Part shown: in pieces, positions 6,556-15,744 of the stretch | How positions within the stretch are numbered: the first letter of the stretch is position 1 | How the letters are laid out: every line of letters begins with the position of its first letter | NCBI GenBank assembly: GCA_029865515.1 | Contig: JAOUGQ010000002.1 | Span: 1-50,832 of the forward strand | Direction: 5' to 3' | Length of the DNA: 50,832 nt | Source of the DNA: Nitrospirota bacterium | GTDB lineage: Bacteria > Nitrospirota > Nitrospiria > Nitrospirales > UBA8639 | Notes under the pieces: model-generated | Seen by the model: only the letters and a program-made list of their open reading frames with translations | The model's database searches: none | Told to the model about the DNA's origin: nothing | Position numbers and translations under genes: made by a program

Positions 6556-9048
6556 TTACGCTGCGGCCCGTTGCAACGTGAGATATCGCACTACGGACAA
6601 TTTCGAGAAGGTATCTAAGTGTTCAACGGACAGCCTCCCGATCACAAGATGGCCCGTCTTGGGCTGAGCCACCACTTCAAAGCCGAATTCTTTCAACTTC
6701 TCCAAGGTCTCAGGCTTGGTATCGGTCAACCAGACTTGAAGCAACACCTTCCCATGGTTCACATGTTGTGCAACGTCCTGGGGCAACAACGTGGTCTTCT
6801 TCTCTACATGTTCCACCAACGATTCGAGTGTAGAATCCAATTTGCTAGCCGAATCCTTGCGCCAGGGAAAGTCTCTTTCAGGTTCTACACGATCAACCAT
6901 TGCGGATGCGCTTGGAGCTACGGATTCTTGAGCGACGACTCCTCCCAGAAAACTTCGGCTCATTTTCGCAGTCGGTTGCATCATGCTTTGCCTAAAACTC
7001 CTCCCTTGTTCGTCCCCGCTACCAAATATGCCTTCGTAACTTACGCCTTCCGGCAGTTCCACCGGCACTTCGATCCGGCGTGGTTGTCCCCCTTCCGTGA
7101 TGATCAACTCTTCTACCGCCACAAATGAGGTGAACTGGGTCATCAGCCGATAATCCAAGCCCAATTGCGTAATGGCTTCCCGCACCTTCTTCTGGGGGCT
7201 TCCTTGCTGGATACCTTCGTAATCTTCAGCCATCAACTCCGCAATTTTTGTCCGAGCCCATAAGGTGGCCAACACATCATGCTCCGGAGCAAAGCTGGAA
7301 AGGTCAACAACAATGCTCCGCACCACTGGACGTCCTGCCACTTTGCCCCGCAACCGTATCGTGCCCTTGCCTGGGGTCGCATACCGACCGGTCAGAATCA
7401 ACGGCTTCGCACTAAACAGATCGGGCAGTTGTTTTGGATACACCTCGGACACATCCAATCCATCCCAATCCACCGATAGATCAGTGAGAAGGGGATGTTG
7501 GACACGCTCATGAAAACGCCGGGCAGCCGCCGATCCGTCATCATTCAAACCCACATATTCCACCTCCCCGCGACCGTGCTCAGCCATCTTGTCCAACAAA
7601 AACCGATTCACGCTGCTGCCGATTCCAAAAGAAAAGACGCGGGCGTTGGGATGCTTCTGCACTTCGCCCAGAATGGCCATGTCGTTGCCGATATATCCAT
7701 CCGTCATAAAACACACGATCCGGACATGTTCCTGCGAATCGGACGGCTCCAGAGCCGCACGGATAGCCTTCATCATTTCTGTCCCGCCCCCACCCGAACG
7801 GGACGCCAGAAACGCTTGAGCCTTCCGGACATTCGCCGGAGTCGCCGGAACAGGTTCGGGAAAGAGAATATGGGTGTCGCCCGCAAAGGTGATGAGATTG
7901 AAAGTATCGCGCGGATTCAGCCCGTCGATGGCCAGGCGCATCGTTTCCTTCGCCTTTTCAATCGGAAAACCCGACATCGATCCGGAGGTATCCAAGACAA
8001 AGACCAGTTCCTTCGGCGTCACCTTATCGGTCTTCATCCGATCCGGCGGCTGAAGCAGCAAGGTAAAGAAGCCATCCTTGCCGTTTCGATGCGCGAGTAC
8101 GGCATCATGAATGTCCTCCCCCGCCACCCTATAGGTCAAAATAAAGTCTTTATTCGGAATGGTGGAAGATTCTTTCAGATGAATGTCGGCCTGAGATGAG
8201 GTTGACTGAGTCGCCTCGATGTCATGTGAAGGAGACTGAATGTGTTGAATGGGTACTCCGGCATCAATCTTGACGGCCAAGGACAGATCATGTCCTGAGC
8301 GAATGCCTGGTTTCAGGACTGGTGGGGTAATGCGTGAGGCATCAGGCACCTGGTCGGTGTCATAGGCCCATCCCCCACCCAAAGATGGCGCTTGGACAAT
8401 GGGTTGCCCTGGGATATACCGGGGGCCGACCACCATTGGGAACACCACGGAATAAACTCCGCCATCATACGGTAGCGTCTCCACATAACTGATGCTCACC
8501 GTAATCTGCTCTCCAGGCAGAATATTGGCCACCGACTGGGTGAAAATATTCGGCCGCTCCTGATCCAATAATCCTGCCACGTTGCCTCGCCGTTTCGCCG
8601 CTTCATAAATGGCTCGGGCCTCTTCCCTCTTCTTGATCTTGCCCCTGACAACTCGATCTCCCACGGTAATCGTCATCGCATCCACCGCCGCATGCTGCGG
8701 AAGCGGAAACGTGTAGACCGCTTCGATTTTGTCGGAATAAGGATTTTCGAACTGCTGGGTCACCTGAGCCCGTGCGAGCGGCCCGCTGACTTGAATGAAC
8801 ACATCGGTATGTTTAAGGGGAAAGGCCTGCGTGGGGTTTCCCTCCGGGTCTAGCCCTACCAGGGCTCCGGCTTCATCTCCATTCACCCATCCTTCATGGG
8901 GATGGGCGCCGGCATGGGCAACCGGCCCAGGATGTGTTCCCGTTCCGAGAAACTCCGTTCCTACTAGTCCTACTAGAGCCAGCAGCCCGGCCAGCCCTCC
9001 TCCAATCACCAAGCCCCACCATCGTTTTCTGCCATGCACACGCTTCAT
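6556..9048 (-). CDS. VIT and von Willebrand factor A domain protein, membrane-anchored
   Basis: 830 residues. A basic N-terminus and one hydrophobic helix (about 11-33) suggest export or anchoring. A VIT (inter-alpha-trypsin) domain follows at about 75-205 (VTQQFENPYSDKIEAVYTFPL). Then comes a VWA domain whose metal site (MIDAS) is intact: VLDTSGSMS near residue 353, the Thr of GGGTEM, and MTDGY. The C-terminal 100 residues form a separate mixed alpha/beta region. No sortase or LPxTG motif is seen. VIT-VWA proteins are thought to bind partner proteins in a metal-dependent way; the bacterial role is unknown. A perfect ribosome binding site (AGGAGG) precedes the ATG. It lies directly downstream of the sigma/anti-sigma pair on the same strand, so it may be a target of that regulator. 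Confidence 0.85.
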   Translation of the reverse strand: MKRVHGRKRWWGLVIGGGLAGLLALVGLVGTEFLGTGTHPGPVAHAGAHPHEGWVNGDEAGALVGLDPEGNPTQAFPLKHTDVFIQVSGPLARAQVTQQFENPYSDKIEAVYTFPLPQHAAVDAMTITVGDRVVRGKIKKREEARAIYEAAKRRGNVAGLLDQERPNIFTQSVANILPGEQITVSISYVETLPYDGGVYSVVFPMVVGPRYIPGQPIVQAPSLGGGWAYDTDQVPDASRITPPVLKPGIRSGHDLSLAVKIDAGVPIQHIQSPSHDIEATQSTSSQADIHLKESSTIPNKDFILTYRVAGEDIHDAVLAHRNGKDGFFTLLLQPPDRMKTDKVTPKELVFVLDTSGSMSGFPIEKAKETMRLAIDGLNPRDTFNLITFAGDTHILFPEPVPATPANVRKAQAFLASRSGGGGTEMMKAIRAALEPSDSQEHVRIVCFMTDGYIGNDMAILGEVQKHPNARVFSFGIGSSVNRFLLDKMAEHGRGEVEYVGLNDDGSAAARRFHERVQHPLLTDLSVDWDGLDVSEVYPKQLPDLFSAKPLILTGRYATPGKGTIRLRGKVAGRPVVRSIVVDLSSFAPEHDVLATLWARTKIAELMAEDYEGIQQGSPQKKVREAITQLGLDYRLMTQFTSFVAVEELIITEGGQPRRIEVPVELPEGVSYEGIFGSGDEQGRSFRQSMMQPTAKMSRSFLGGVVAQESVAPSASAMVDRVEPERDFPWRKDSASKLDSTLESLVEHVEKKTTLLPQDVAQHVNHGKVLLQVWLTDTKPETLEKLKEFGFEVVAQPKTGHLVIGRLSVEHLDTFSKLSVVRYLTLQRAAA

Positions 9049-9244
9049 GTTTTCCCTCCTTATGTACAGCGGCCCTATGCCGCTTCACAGGAGGGTATGG
9101 CAGCACTTCAAAAATCCTTTCAGGAGGTTTTAGAAAATAAAAAAAAGGAATAAAAACGATCCGGAAGGCTATGGCTTGGGTTTTTTTGCTAAAAACTATC
9201 GCTCTATAATTTTGAGATTCTTGTTTCCGTTATTAATTCCATAA

Positions 9245-9262
9245 AAACATCTTTCTATGTTT
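9245..9262 (-). terminator. Weak possible terminator after the anti-sigma-like gene
   Basis: A six-base-pair inverted repeat (AAACAT at 9245-9250 and ATGTTT at 9257-9262) is followed on the minus strand by a short T-rich run, immediately after the stop of the anti-sigma-like gene. The stem is short and A/T-rich, so this is only a candidate. Confidence 0.3.
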
Positions 9263-9266
9263 CTCC

Positions 9267-10745
9267 TCAATCTTTCAAGGAAATATCCAACAGCAAAGGA
9301 ACTTCCTTCCCCGGTTCAATTTGTACAACAAACACCACGCCATCCGTATGTTCAATCAACAGCCCGTCCTTGGCCACATCGCTCCCAAGCCATTGGCCCA
9401 GATCATTGAGCCGCTCGGGTGAAAGCAACACTGTTAAAGAAGACACAACGGGCTTTCCTATCGCATTGGTCAACTGCCCGAGTGGAAATTCCACACGTTG
9501 AAATGGTTTCACGTTAATCCACACTTCAGTTTTTACCCTCTCGGCGGTGTCACGGGTGGACAGTTTCTGCCATTTGCCATTGCCCAACGATGCCAGCACA
9601 TAGAGATAACCGGAAACATTCGATTCCACGGCCAATCGTATTTCGGACCAATTTCCGGTGATCTGCCGGCTGTCCACCTCCTCATCTTTGTCCGCTTTCG
9701 TATGCTGGACGAAGCTATATCGAAGCCCTCTGGCAGTGGGAACACCTCCACCTTTTTCAACATCCCCCTCCAACGGGAAGGAAAAGGCCTTCTTCTTGGA
9801 AGGGGGTTTCCTGGCTTTTGAGAGGGCTCCGCGAAAAGGTTGAGCAGATCCCTGATCCAAGCTATCGGTATCTTTTTTTTCTCCAATGACTTCATCAGCC
9901 AAGGATCCACTCGATGCATAAAACAGTTCCTGGGCACTTGGAGATGATCGAGGGGCTTCCTCCGCGGCTTGGTCCGCAAATCTACCAGGGGCTGTGGTGT
10001 GTGGAACCATATCTGGCATCGCCACTTCAGGGGTCGCAGGAACTGCTAAGGGCTGAACCGCCCTTCCGACCTTGGGCTGATCTGATGCAGAAGGTGATGA
10101 CGGTGCTTGTGCAACTTGTTCATTTGCTCTTTGGCGCCGGATTGCTTGACCTTTTTCTCTTGCCTCGCTCTCCTTTTCAGCCATCGCTGAAATGTGCTTA
10201 CGTCGATCAACATTATTGGCATCTACTCGTGTGGCCGGATCAGGGGTTAATTGACGTCCCGCCTCAATCCCCTCTGTCTGAGCGGGTGTTCTCTGCATTG
10301 CTTCCTTCCGGACCAATGGCGTACTTTCATCAGAAGGTTTCTGTTGCCGAAATGCAACTTCGTCTTTTGAGGAAGATCTCTCCGCTTCTCGCTCCCGACT
10401 GACCACCGATCCCCATTCTTTTTCCATTTGCCAGCCAAAGATGAGCACGAGACCCAGAGCAGCTAGACTCCCCGCCCACGCAAGGGAGGAGGGTTGCCGG
10501 AACCAGCCCAACCATCCACCCCGGCTCTCGTTAACACGACCGGGATGTTCTGTAGCCTCTAGACTGGCCAGAATTCGCTGTCTGGCCTCAGGATCGGCAA
10601 GCATGGCCTTCAAGGCTTCTTCATCGGCCAAGGCATTAAAGAGGGTTTGATCGTGAAGGGCAGCCTCAAATAACCGCCGCTTTTCCTCATCAGTCAGCGT
10701 ATCGGTGGCATACCCACCCAGCAAATGTTCCCACGACCTGCCCAT
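9267..10745 (-). CDS. Anti-sigma-like transmembrane protein with DUF4384-like C-terminus
   Basis: 492 residues starting MGRSWEHLLGGYATDTL. The N-terminal about 70 residues resemble the helical anti-sigma domain of membrane anti-sigma factors but lack the zinc-binding His/Cys motif. One membrane helix lies at about 98-120. A long low-complexity linker rich in Ser, Pro, Ala and Glu follows, then a C-terminal domain (about 345-492) with SGYLYVLASLGNGKWQKL, resembling the DUF4384 ligand-type fold, in the periplasm. The ATG at 10745 shares a base with the sigma-factor stop (TAATG) and has GGGAG upstream, so the two proteins are coupled. It presumably holds the sigma factor inactive until an envelope signal arrives. 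Confidence 0.75.
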   Translation of the reverse strand: MGRSWEHLLGGYATDTLTDEEKRRLFEAALHDQTLFNALADEEALKAMLADPEARQRILASLEATEHPGRVNESRGGWLGWFRQPSSLAWAGSLAALGLVLIFGWQMEKEWGSVVSREREAERSSSKDEVAFRQQKPSDESTPLVRKEAMQRTPAQTEGIEAGRQLTPDPATRVDANNVDRRKHISAMAEKESEAREKGQAIRRQRANEQVAQAPSSPSASDQPKVGRAVQPLAVPATPEVAMPDMVPHTTAPGRFADQAAEEAPRSSPSAQELFYASSGSLADEVIGEKKDTDSLDQGSAQPFRGALSKARKPPSKKKAFSFPLEGDVEKGGGVPTARGLRYSFVQHTKADKDEEVDSRQITGNWSEIRLAVESNVSGYLYVLASLGNGKWQKLSTRDTAERVKTEVWINVKPFQRVEFPLGQLTNAIGKPVVSSLTVLLSPERLNDLGQWLGSDVAKDGLLIEHTDGVVFVVQIEPGKEVPLLLDISLKD

Positions 10746-11293
10746 TATTGAACTCCCTTCCCAGTGCTCTTTTTGGCTTCCCCAGTCAGGGGGATCGTCT
10801 CCCAGCGTCCTCCCATCAGCGCCAGAAGCTGTTTTCGACAGCGGGAATCCCATGTATAAATGGTGTTGATGGAACGTTCCCCGAATAGCTGCTGAATCTC
10901 CGGAAAGGTGTGGCCTTGAAGTTTCAACCGGAACAATTCCCGGCAGCGCTCGCCCAATCGGTGAAGCGCGTCGATCAATTGACCCACCCGCTCTTTCTGT
11001 TCAACTTGGATCGACGGATCGCCTTCACAATCGGCCACAGGCCGCTCATCAATCGATTCCTGATCATATTCCCCTCGCCGCAGCATTTTTCGATGGAGAT
11101 CCAGCATTTTGAACCGGAGAATTTGAAACGACAGAGGAACCAGTTCTGTCAGTTCCGTGACCTGAGAATATTTCTCATGCAAAACCATGAACACGTCCTG
11201 AGCCAAATCCTCGGCAACCTCCCTTGAACCACGAGATGTCGCAAAGGCCACAATCCTTTCACGGAGGTGATTCATGATCTGATCACGCGTCAT
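10745..11293 (-). CDS. ECF-type RNA polymerase sigma factor
   Basis: 182-residue sigma-70 family protein with region 2 at about 10-75 (EDLAQDVFMVLHEKY, the core-binding helix) and region 4 at about 105-165 (LGERCRELFRLKLQGHTFPEIQ, helix-turn-helix). There are no regions 1 or 3, so it is of the extracytoplasmic-function class. Translational coupling to the downstream membrane anti-sigma-like protein fits. Its own promoter could lie in the roughly 265 bases between it and the preceding gene, but no convincing site was picked out. The start is the ATG at 11293, whose ribosome binding site is weak. Confidence 0.88.
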   Translation of the reverse strand: MTRDQIMNHLRERIVAFATSRGSREVAEDLAQDVFMVLHEKYSQVTELTELVPLSFQILRFKMLDLHRKMLRRGEYDQESIDERPVADCEGDPSIQVEQKERVGQLIDALHRLGERCRELFRLKLQGHTFPEIQQLFGERSINTIYTWDSRCRKQLLALMGGRWETIPLTGEAKKSTGKGVQ

Positions 11294-11560
11294 GGCCGGC
11301 TATGAGCTTTTCCCGGTGTTCATGAACAGACGATCCCACGTCTGTATCCAATCTGCGCTAAGATTCCCGCCCGATTGAGCAGATCCTGAGAAACCGCACC
11401 ATAGTTCATTGGGCATGGCGCTCTCGTGACTCCTGAAGATTTTGCGTATTGTACCCGTCGCCCGGGATGAGAATGACAAAACCCTCAAGAGAGCGCAACG
11501 CCGCTATCAGGAACACATAAAACCGACGGAAGATGCTAGGAATAGCACAAGTAGAAAGCT

Positions 11561-12397
11561 CTACACTTTCTGTACTTCGAAGTATAAGAGCGCGTGGTCG
11601 GAATATTTCCTGGTCCAGGCATCCCGCTTTTCGGGAGTCGTTTCCTGTGGCCAGCCGCGAATATCAATGTGGGCCGACCCGAATGCCTTAAACTGTAAAT
11701 GATCCGCCGCCACGACGTGATCGAGATTGCCAGGTGCGTAGGAGGACTTTGAACCCGGCCAGAACGTCTCCGAATAGGATTTGGCGAGCACCTGCATCTT
11801 CCGGCTTCTCACCCGTTTTTGCAGACGTTGAACTTCCTCATCGGCACTGACATCCTTGGTACTAAACGTCAGATTCATTCCCATCGTGTTGAGATCCCCC
11901 AGAAAGATGTAATTGGCTTGACCTCCGCCGGCCGGTGTCGCATCCAGGGCATTACGCAATTTGAGCGCACGTTCGGTCTGATCGTCCCGCAAGCCGAACC
12001 CCCGCGGTTCCGTCAGACTTTTTAAATGTAAAAACAAGAGAGGATAGGCTTTTCCGTCCACTTGAACCGTGAGCAAAGCACCGGGGCGCAGAACGGACAC
12101 ACCCGATTTAAAATCCAGCCGTTGGGTGAAAAAGCTGGAGAAGGTCCTCTTCACCCCTACCAGAATTTCCTGTGTTTGAGGCCCTTCGGTAATATGAAAC
12201 TGGTAGCCCGGCATCACGCTCACAATGGTGTCGTACACGATGGAGCCTACGACTTCGTACACCGCAACCACATCGGCGTTTTGTTGAGCCAGATATTGTA
12301 TGATCGGAGCAACCGCTTTTTTCGGCTTCGTTTTGCTTTTGTTCATCGCCCCGAAATGTTCCACATTCCAGGACGCAACGGAAAAGGCTTTCGCCAT
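11561..12397 (-). CDS. Endonuclease/exonuclease/phosphatase-fold enzyme
   Basis: 278 residues with all the motifs of the EEP (DNase I-like) metal-dependent hydrolase fold in order: SWNVEHFG, a glutamate in VAVYEVVG, LFLHLKS, FLGDLNTMG, GNLDHVV and the terminal SDHALLYFEV with the catalytic Asp-His. No signal peptide is visible, so it is likely cytoplasmic. The substrate (DNA, phosphoinositide-like or other phosphodiester) cannot be assigned. The ATG at 12397 is preferred to the adjacent ATG at 12400 because AAGGAGG is better spaced from it. Confidence 0.85.
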   Translation of the reverse strand: MAKAFSVASWNVEHFGAMNKSKTKPKKAVAPIIQYLAQQNADVVAVYEVVGSIVYDTIVSVMPGYQFHITEGPQTQEILVGVKRTFSSFFTQRLDFKSGVSVLRPGALLTVQVDGKAYPLLFLHLKSLTEPRGFGLRDDQTERALKLRNALDATPAGGGQANYIFLGDLNTMGMNLTFSTKDVSADEEVQRLQKRVRSRKMQVLAKSYSETFWPGSKSSYAPGNLDHVVAADHLQFKAFGSAHIDIRGWPQETTPEKRDAWTRKYSDHALLYFEVQKV

Positions 12398-12596
12398 CAT
12401 CCCCTCCTTAGGTTACGCGTGACAGGTCAGAAATTCTCCACGTATCGGCAGGTTGTACCACAGGTTTGGAAGAAGAGAAAGATCGCGTCAGAGCGCCTCA
12501 TGTCCTCTCAGGATCCTCCAGGATAGATGTTGGAGTTTTCCAGCAGAGAGGCGTATTGGTAGAAACCGGCCGGCACCAGAGCAAAAGTTGCTCGGG

Positions 12597-13076
12597 TCAA
12601 AGAGAGGTCAAATACGCGGCAATAAACAAGACAACCAGGCTCAGACCTAATATGGTTCGTTGGACCCATATCACTTTACCGGAAAACATGAGTGGCTCCG
12701 CCTCCTCCTTTTTGCCTTTTGCGGGAACACCATAGGGATCGAGGATGAGATCGTGGACGAAAATCAATCCTCCCACAATCGCGAACACAAAGAGCTTGAG
12801 CATCATCATCAAGCCCCAACTGGTTTCAATGCGGGCCGATCCACTTTCATCTAATAACTGCGATGCTCCGGTAAAGACCAGCGCCATAAGACTCACCCAC
12901 CCCACCATTTTAAACCGTTGTCCGACTTTTTTGACCATGGCAATCGCTTCCATCGACGGTGGCTTGGCTTTGCCTTCAGCCAAACTCGGCCTGACCACAA
13001 GCTGAACAAACATCCATCCCCCGATGAAGGTAATGGCAGCTAATAAATGAATCCATGTGATGACATAGGCCGGCAT
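12597..13076 (-). CDS. CopD-like four-helix membrane protein
   Basis: 159 residues with four predicted membrane helices. The opening (VITWIHLLAAITFIGGWMF) and the layout resemble the CopD domain found in copper-resistance and related membrane proteins; conserved histidines sit in the first and third helices. The start is ATG 13076 with AGGAGA upstream; an upstream extension would be basic and unlike the family. Function in copper handling is a family-level guess. Confidence 0.65.
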   Translation of the reverse strand: MPAYVITWIHLLAAITFIGGWMFVQLVVRPSLAEGKAKPPSMEAIAMVKKVGQRFKMVGWVSLMALVFTGASQLLDESGSARIETSWGLMMMLKLFVFAIVGGLIFVHDLILDPYGVPAKGKKEEAEPLMFSGKVIWVQRTILGLSLVVLFIAAYLTSL

Positions 13077-13225
13077 ATGTTCTCTCCTACAATTTTTATT
13101 CTTCTCCCAAGCCCTGCAATGATACCCACTGGACAGGGGAAAGACTACTGAAGAAATTGCCTCAATCTTCCGTCCAATGACAGAATTAGGATATGGTGGA
13201 ATTAACAGCCTTGGGAGGTTATGCC

Positions 13226-13906
13226 ATGAAAATTTTATTTCCCCTATTCCCAAACCTTTCCAGAACAATTGCCCTGGGGGTTCTTAGTCTCTTAGGCCTT
13301 GTTGGATTTCTAGCCATTGATTCCTCATGGGCGGCGGAAGAAGACAAGGAGCGGTGGAATAAGAAATATGAGACCGGGACTTATTTGTTCGGTCGCGATC
13401 CTATTCCGTTCTTAAAAGAGCATGTCGACCTTCTCCCCAAAGGGTCTGTCCTGGATCTGGCCATGGGTGAAGGGCGCAATGGCGTCTTTTTGGCCACACA
13501 AGGCTTTCAGGTCACCGGGGTCGATATTTCTGAGGTGGGCTTTAAAAAAGCCAAAGCCCTCGCCGCCGAGAAAGGCATGACGTTGACCACCGTGGTCGCA
13601 GATCTGGAACAATACACTATTGCTCCCGATACCTATGATGTCATTATCTGCACCTATTATTTACAGCGGGATCTGTTCCCCCACATAGCTGCGGCTCTGA
13701 AACCAGGCGGGATGGTCTTAATCGAAACCTATACGGTGGATCATTTGCAATATCGCCCAACATTCAACAAAGCCTTCCTCTTGGAGCGGAATGAATTATT
13801 GACGTTGCTCCCAGGCCTGCGGGTGTTGCGCTACCAAGAAGTCGATACCGGAGTTGCGGCCTTTGCCAGTATTCTGGCACAAAAACCTACACAGACCACA
13901 AAATAG
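13226..13906 (+). CDS. Methyltransferase-fold protein with an export signal (TehB-like)
   Basis: 226 residues from the ATG at 13226, which has GGGAGG about ten bases upstream. The catalytic part is a class I SAM-dependent methyltransferase: VLDLAMGEGRNGVFLA is the nucleotide-binding motif I, VTGVDIS motif II and LKPGGMVLIETYT the post-motif strand. Similarity is to TehB-like tellurite/thiopurine methyltransferases. Unusually, a signal-peptide-like segment precedes it (basic start, hydrophobic run at about 15-35, then SSWAAEED as a likely cleavage site), implying membrane anchoring or export. SAM is not known to be available in the periplasm, so the segment may be a cytoplasm-facing anchor. 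Confidence 0.75.
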   Translation: MKILFPLFPNLSRTIALGVLSLLGLVGFLAIDSSWAAEEDKERWNKKYETGTYLFGRDPIPFLKEHVDLLPKGSVLDLAMGEGRNGVFLATQGFQVTGVDISEVGFKKAKALAAEKGMTLTTVVADLEQYTIAPDTYDVIICTYYLQRDLFPHIAAALKPGGMVLIETYTVDHLQYRPTFNKAFLLERNELLTLLPGLRVLRYQEVDTGVAAFASILAQKPTQTTK

Positions 13907-14197
13907 TTCCTGGGATTTTGATTTTTTCTCTCTCCCTTTGGAAGGGTAGAAAAGGTGGGGTAGAGACCTTTAAATAGGACAACATTGAGAATTATCTGGG
14001 GAAAGCCCCCTTAGACATTTCTGAGACCTTTACCTTCCTTAGTCCCTCCTGACAAAGGAGGGAAATTCCACGTACTTCTCAATCCCCTCACACTTTACTC
14101 CTAGCTATTTTCCAATAGGTTGCGGCCTTTTGGATCATTGGGGTACCCTTGCAGCTTCGTTTTGACGTTTTGACTTCCATATAACGAAAAGAAACCC
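13907..14197 (+). other. 291-base intergenic region with hairpin-forming repeats
   Basis: No gene is recognised. Two short inverted repeats occur, an imperfect one near 13935-13950 (CCCTTTGGAAGGG) and a perfect seven-base-pair one at 14043-14063. Stretches resembling GGTGGGG and its complement flank them. This pattern fits a degenerate palindromic intergenic repeat, but a second copy elsewhere cannot be shown from this window. Confidence 0.35.
14043..14063. repeat. Short perfect inverted repeat
   Basis: TCCCTCC at 14043-14049 and GGAGGGA at 14057-14063 enclose a seven-base loop. No T run follows on either strand close enough for a standard terminator. It is probably part of a small palindromic repeat or a processing hairpin. 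Confidence 0.4.
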
Positions 14198-15715
14198 ATG
14201 ACTGAAACCACCGCATCTCAACCGACGGCCGATACCTGGGCAGGAGTCATCCCTCAGGTCCTCGAGGGAGACATCCTCAATCAACGGGCCTGGCGTATGC
14301 CGGATATCGTGATTTATCAGCATGCCCCTGAGGAATGGTGGGTGGCCCCGCTTGATGAAGAACTGCCACTGGTTCGCCTGAACCGCATGGGGGCTGCCTT
14401 GCTCGGCGCGATGGACGGCCGCATGACCATTGGCGCGCTCCTCAATCAGTATGGGAAATGGGTCTGCAGCCCGACCCAACACAACGGCCGCTGGCATTTA
14501 GAACGATGGGCCCAACCACGGTTTTCGTTAGCCTATTATGGAACTGAACCACCCAGCGGACACACTGCCGAAGCAAAATGGGATTTGTTACTCCAAAAAG
14601 TGCGTGAAGGCTGGCATCAAAACGTCAAATCCGAAACGGAAGATCATCTTTCAAAATTCCACGTCCAGGGCATCCAAGGGCCCCACGGCCATTTTGAAAT
14701 CATCGAAACTACCGTCTCGCATTTATTCCGCGAACCCTGCGAAGCCATGAACGGCCTGACCTATGGCCGTTTACTGGGCAGAACGCTTCGTCAAATGGGA
14801 TGGCTCACACCAAAACCCAGACACATCGTGGAAGTGGGCGCCGGGTTGGGGTATGTCTCCCAAGAATTCGCTGGAGAGCTTTCGCCAGGCGAACGGAAGG
14901 GTATCGACTATACCTTCCTAGATCTCACCGGCCCATTTTTGAATTCACAAACGTCCTTAGCCCGCAAAGCGGGCTGGACGGCGAATGCGATTCAAGCCAA
15001 TGCGGAGAATATGCCATTGGCCAACCAATCAGTTGATTTGTTGATTGACAACGAAAATCTGGCCGATATGACTCCGGTCCAATTTTCGAGTGAGGAACTC
15101 CTCACCTTCAAAGGAGCCAATCCGCTGCATGAGGACGCATTAAATTTAATCAGACGCATGCGTTTGCCGCTGCGCCCCCCATTCCCAGACGAAGTGATAT
15201 TCAACTACGGCGCCATTCAATTTCTTCAAGAAGTCTGGCGGGTCTTGAAACCGGGGGGACGCGCCATCCTGATCGAATTCGGCATCGAACATGATTGGCC
15301 TTCGCCTGTCAGATTACCCGGCCATACCGAATATGAAGTGCAATTCAGTCATCTTCGCCATGCCGCCAAGTGGCTGGGCTTCCGCGAGCAGTATTGCACC
15401 CTGCCCCAATTACTGGACATGAAGCGGGATACCCAAGTGCTCTGTACGGGGGCCGCCTATACCTTGCGCCGATTTTGCCGGGAACTGCACAAACCCTTTT
15501 CCGTCCGAGCCTACACCGAAAAAGAATTGGGCAAGGCGCTCGCCGAGCTGCTCCCAAAACTCACAGGCCTGCATTACCACAACGTCTTAGACCCGGCCTG
15601 GTTTGGCCTGTGGGACTTCAAGGTTCTTCTGTTGGAAAAACCCGGCAGCATGAGCATCGGCCAGCAACCGGCCTTCAAAGAATCCGGCGGCTTCCGCTGG
15701 TACACCCAGCGGTAA
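14198..15715 (+). CDS. PqqD-like domain fused to a SAM methyltransferase
   Basis: 505 residues. The N-terminal part (about 35-95) resembles the PqqD/RiPP-recognition fold: WWVAPLDEELPLVRLNRMGA followed by DGRMTIGALLNQYG, matching the 'leader, Asn-x-x-Gly, Asp-Gly-x-x-Thr' pattern. A SAM methyltransferase follows at about 205-360, with HIVEVGAGLGYVSQ as motif I, a NAENMPLANQSVDLL acidic region, and VWRVLKPGGRAILIEFG. The C-terminal 130 residues are unassigned. PqqD-like domains bind peptide leaders, so a peptide or protein substrate is possible, but no precursor peptide gene was found nearby. The domain assignment is by eye; the start ATG 14198 has GAAAAGAAA upstream, a weak site. Confidence 0.65.
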   Translation: MTETTASQPTADTWAGVIPQVLEGDILNQRAWRMPDIVIYQHAPEEWWVAPLDEELPLVRLNRMGAALLGAMDGRMTIGALLNQYGKWVCSPTQHNGRWHLERWAQPRFSLAYYGTEPPSGHTAEAKWDLLLQKVREGWHQNVKSETEDHLSKFHVQGIQGPHGHFEIIETTVSHLFREPCEAMNGLTYGRLLGRTLRQMGWLTPKPRHIVEVGAGLGYVSQEFAGELSPGERKGIDYTFLDLTGPFLNSQTSLARKAGWTANAIQANAENMPLANQSVDLLIDNENLADMTPVQFSSEELLTFKGANPLHEDALNLIRRMRLPLRPPFPDEVIFNYGAIQFLQEVWRVLKPGGRAILIEFGIEHDWPSPVRLPGHTEYEVQFSHLRHAAKWLGFREQYCTLPQLLDMKRDTQVLCTGAAYTLRRFCRELHKPFSVRAYTEKELGKALAELLPKLTGLHYHNVLDPAWFGLWDFKVLLLEKPGSMSIGQQPAFKESGGFRWYTQR

Positions 15716-15744
15716 GCTCTGAGCTCATTTCGTTACCACCCTTC

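Noticed and set aside
7495..8199. A long plus-strand frame of 234 codons opposite the VWA gene
   Set aside because: It is antisense to a well-supported domain protein and its translation is Arg/His-rich with no family resemblance.
11300..11488. A 62-codon minus-strand frame just before the sigma factor gene
   Set aside because: TTG start, no ribosome binding site, unlikely composition and no recognisable motif.
13907..14197. A mobile element or transposase remnant between the two methyltransferase genes
   Set aside because: Hairpins are present but there is no transposase, no terminal repeats with target duplications and no second copy in the window.
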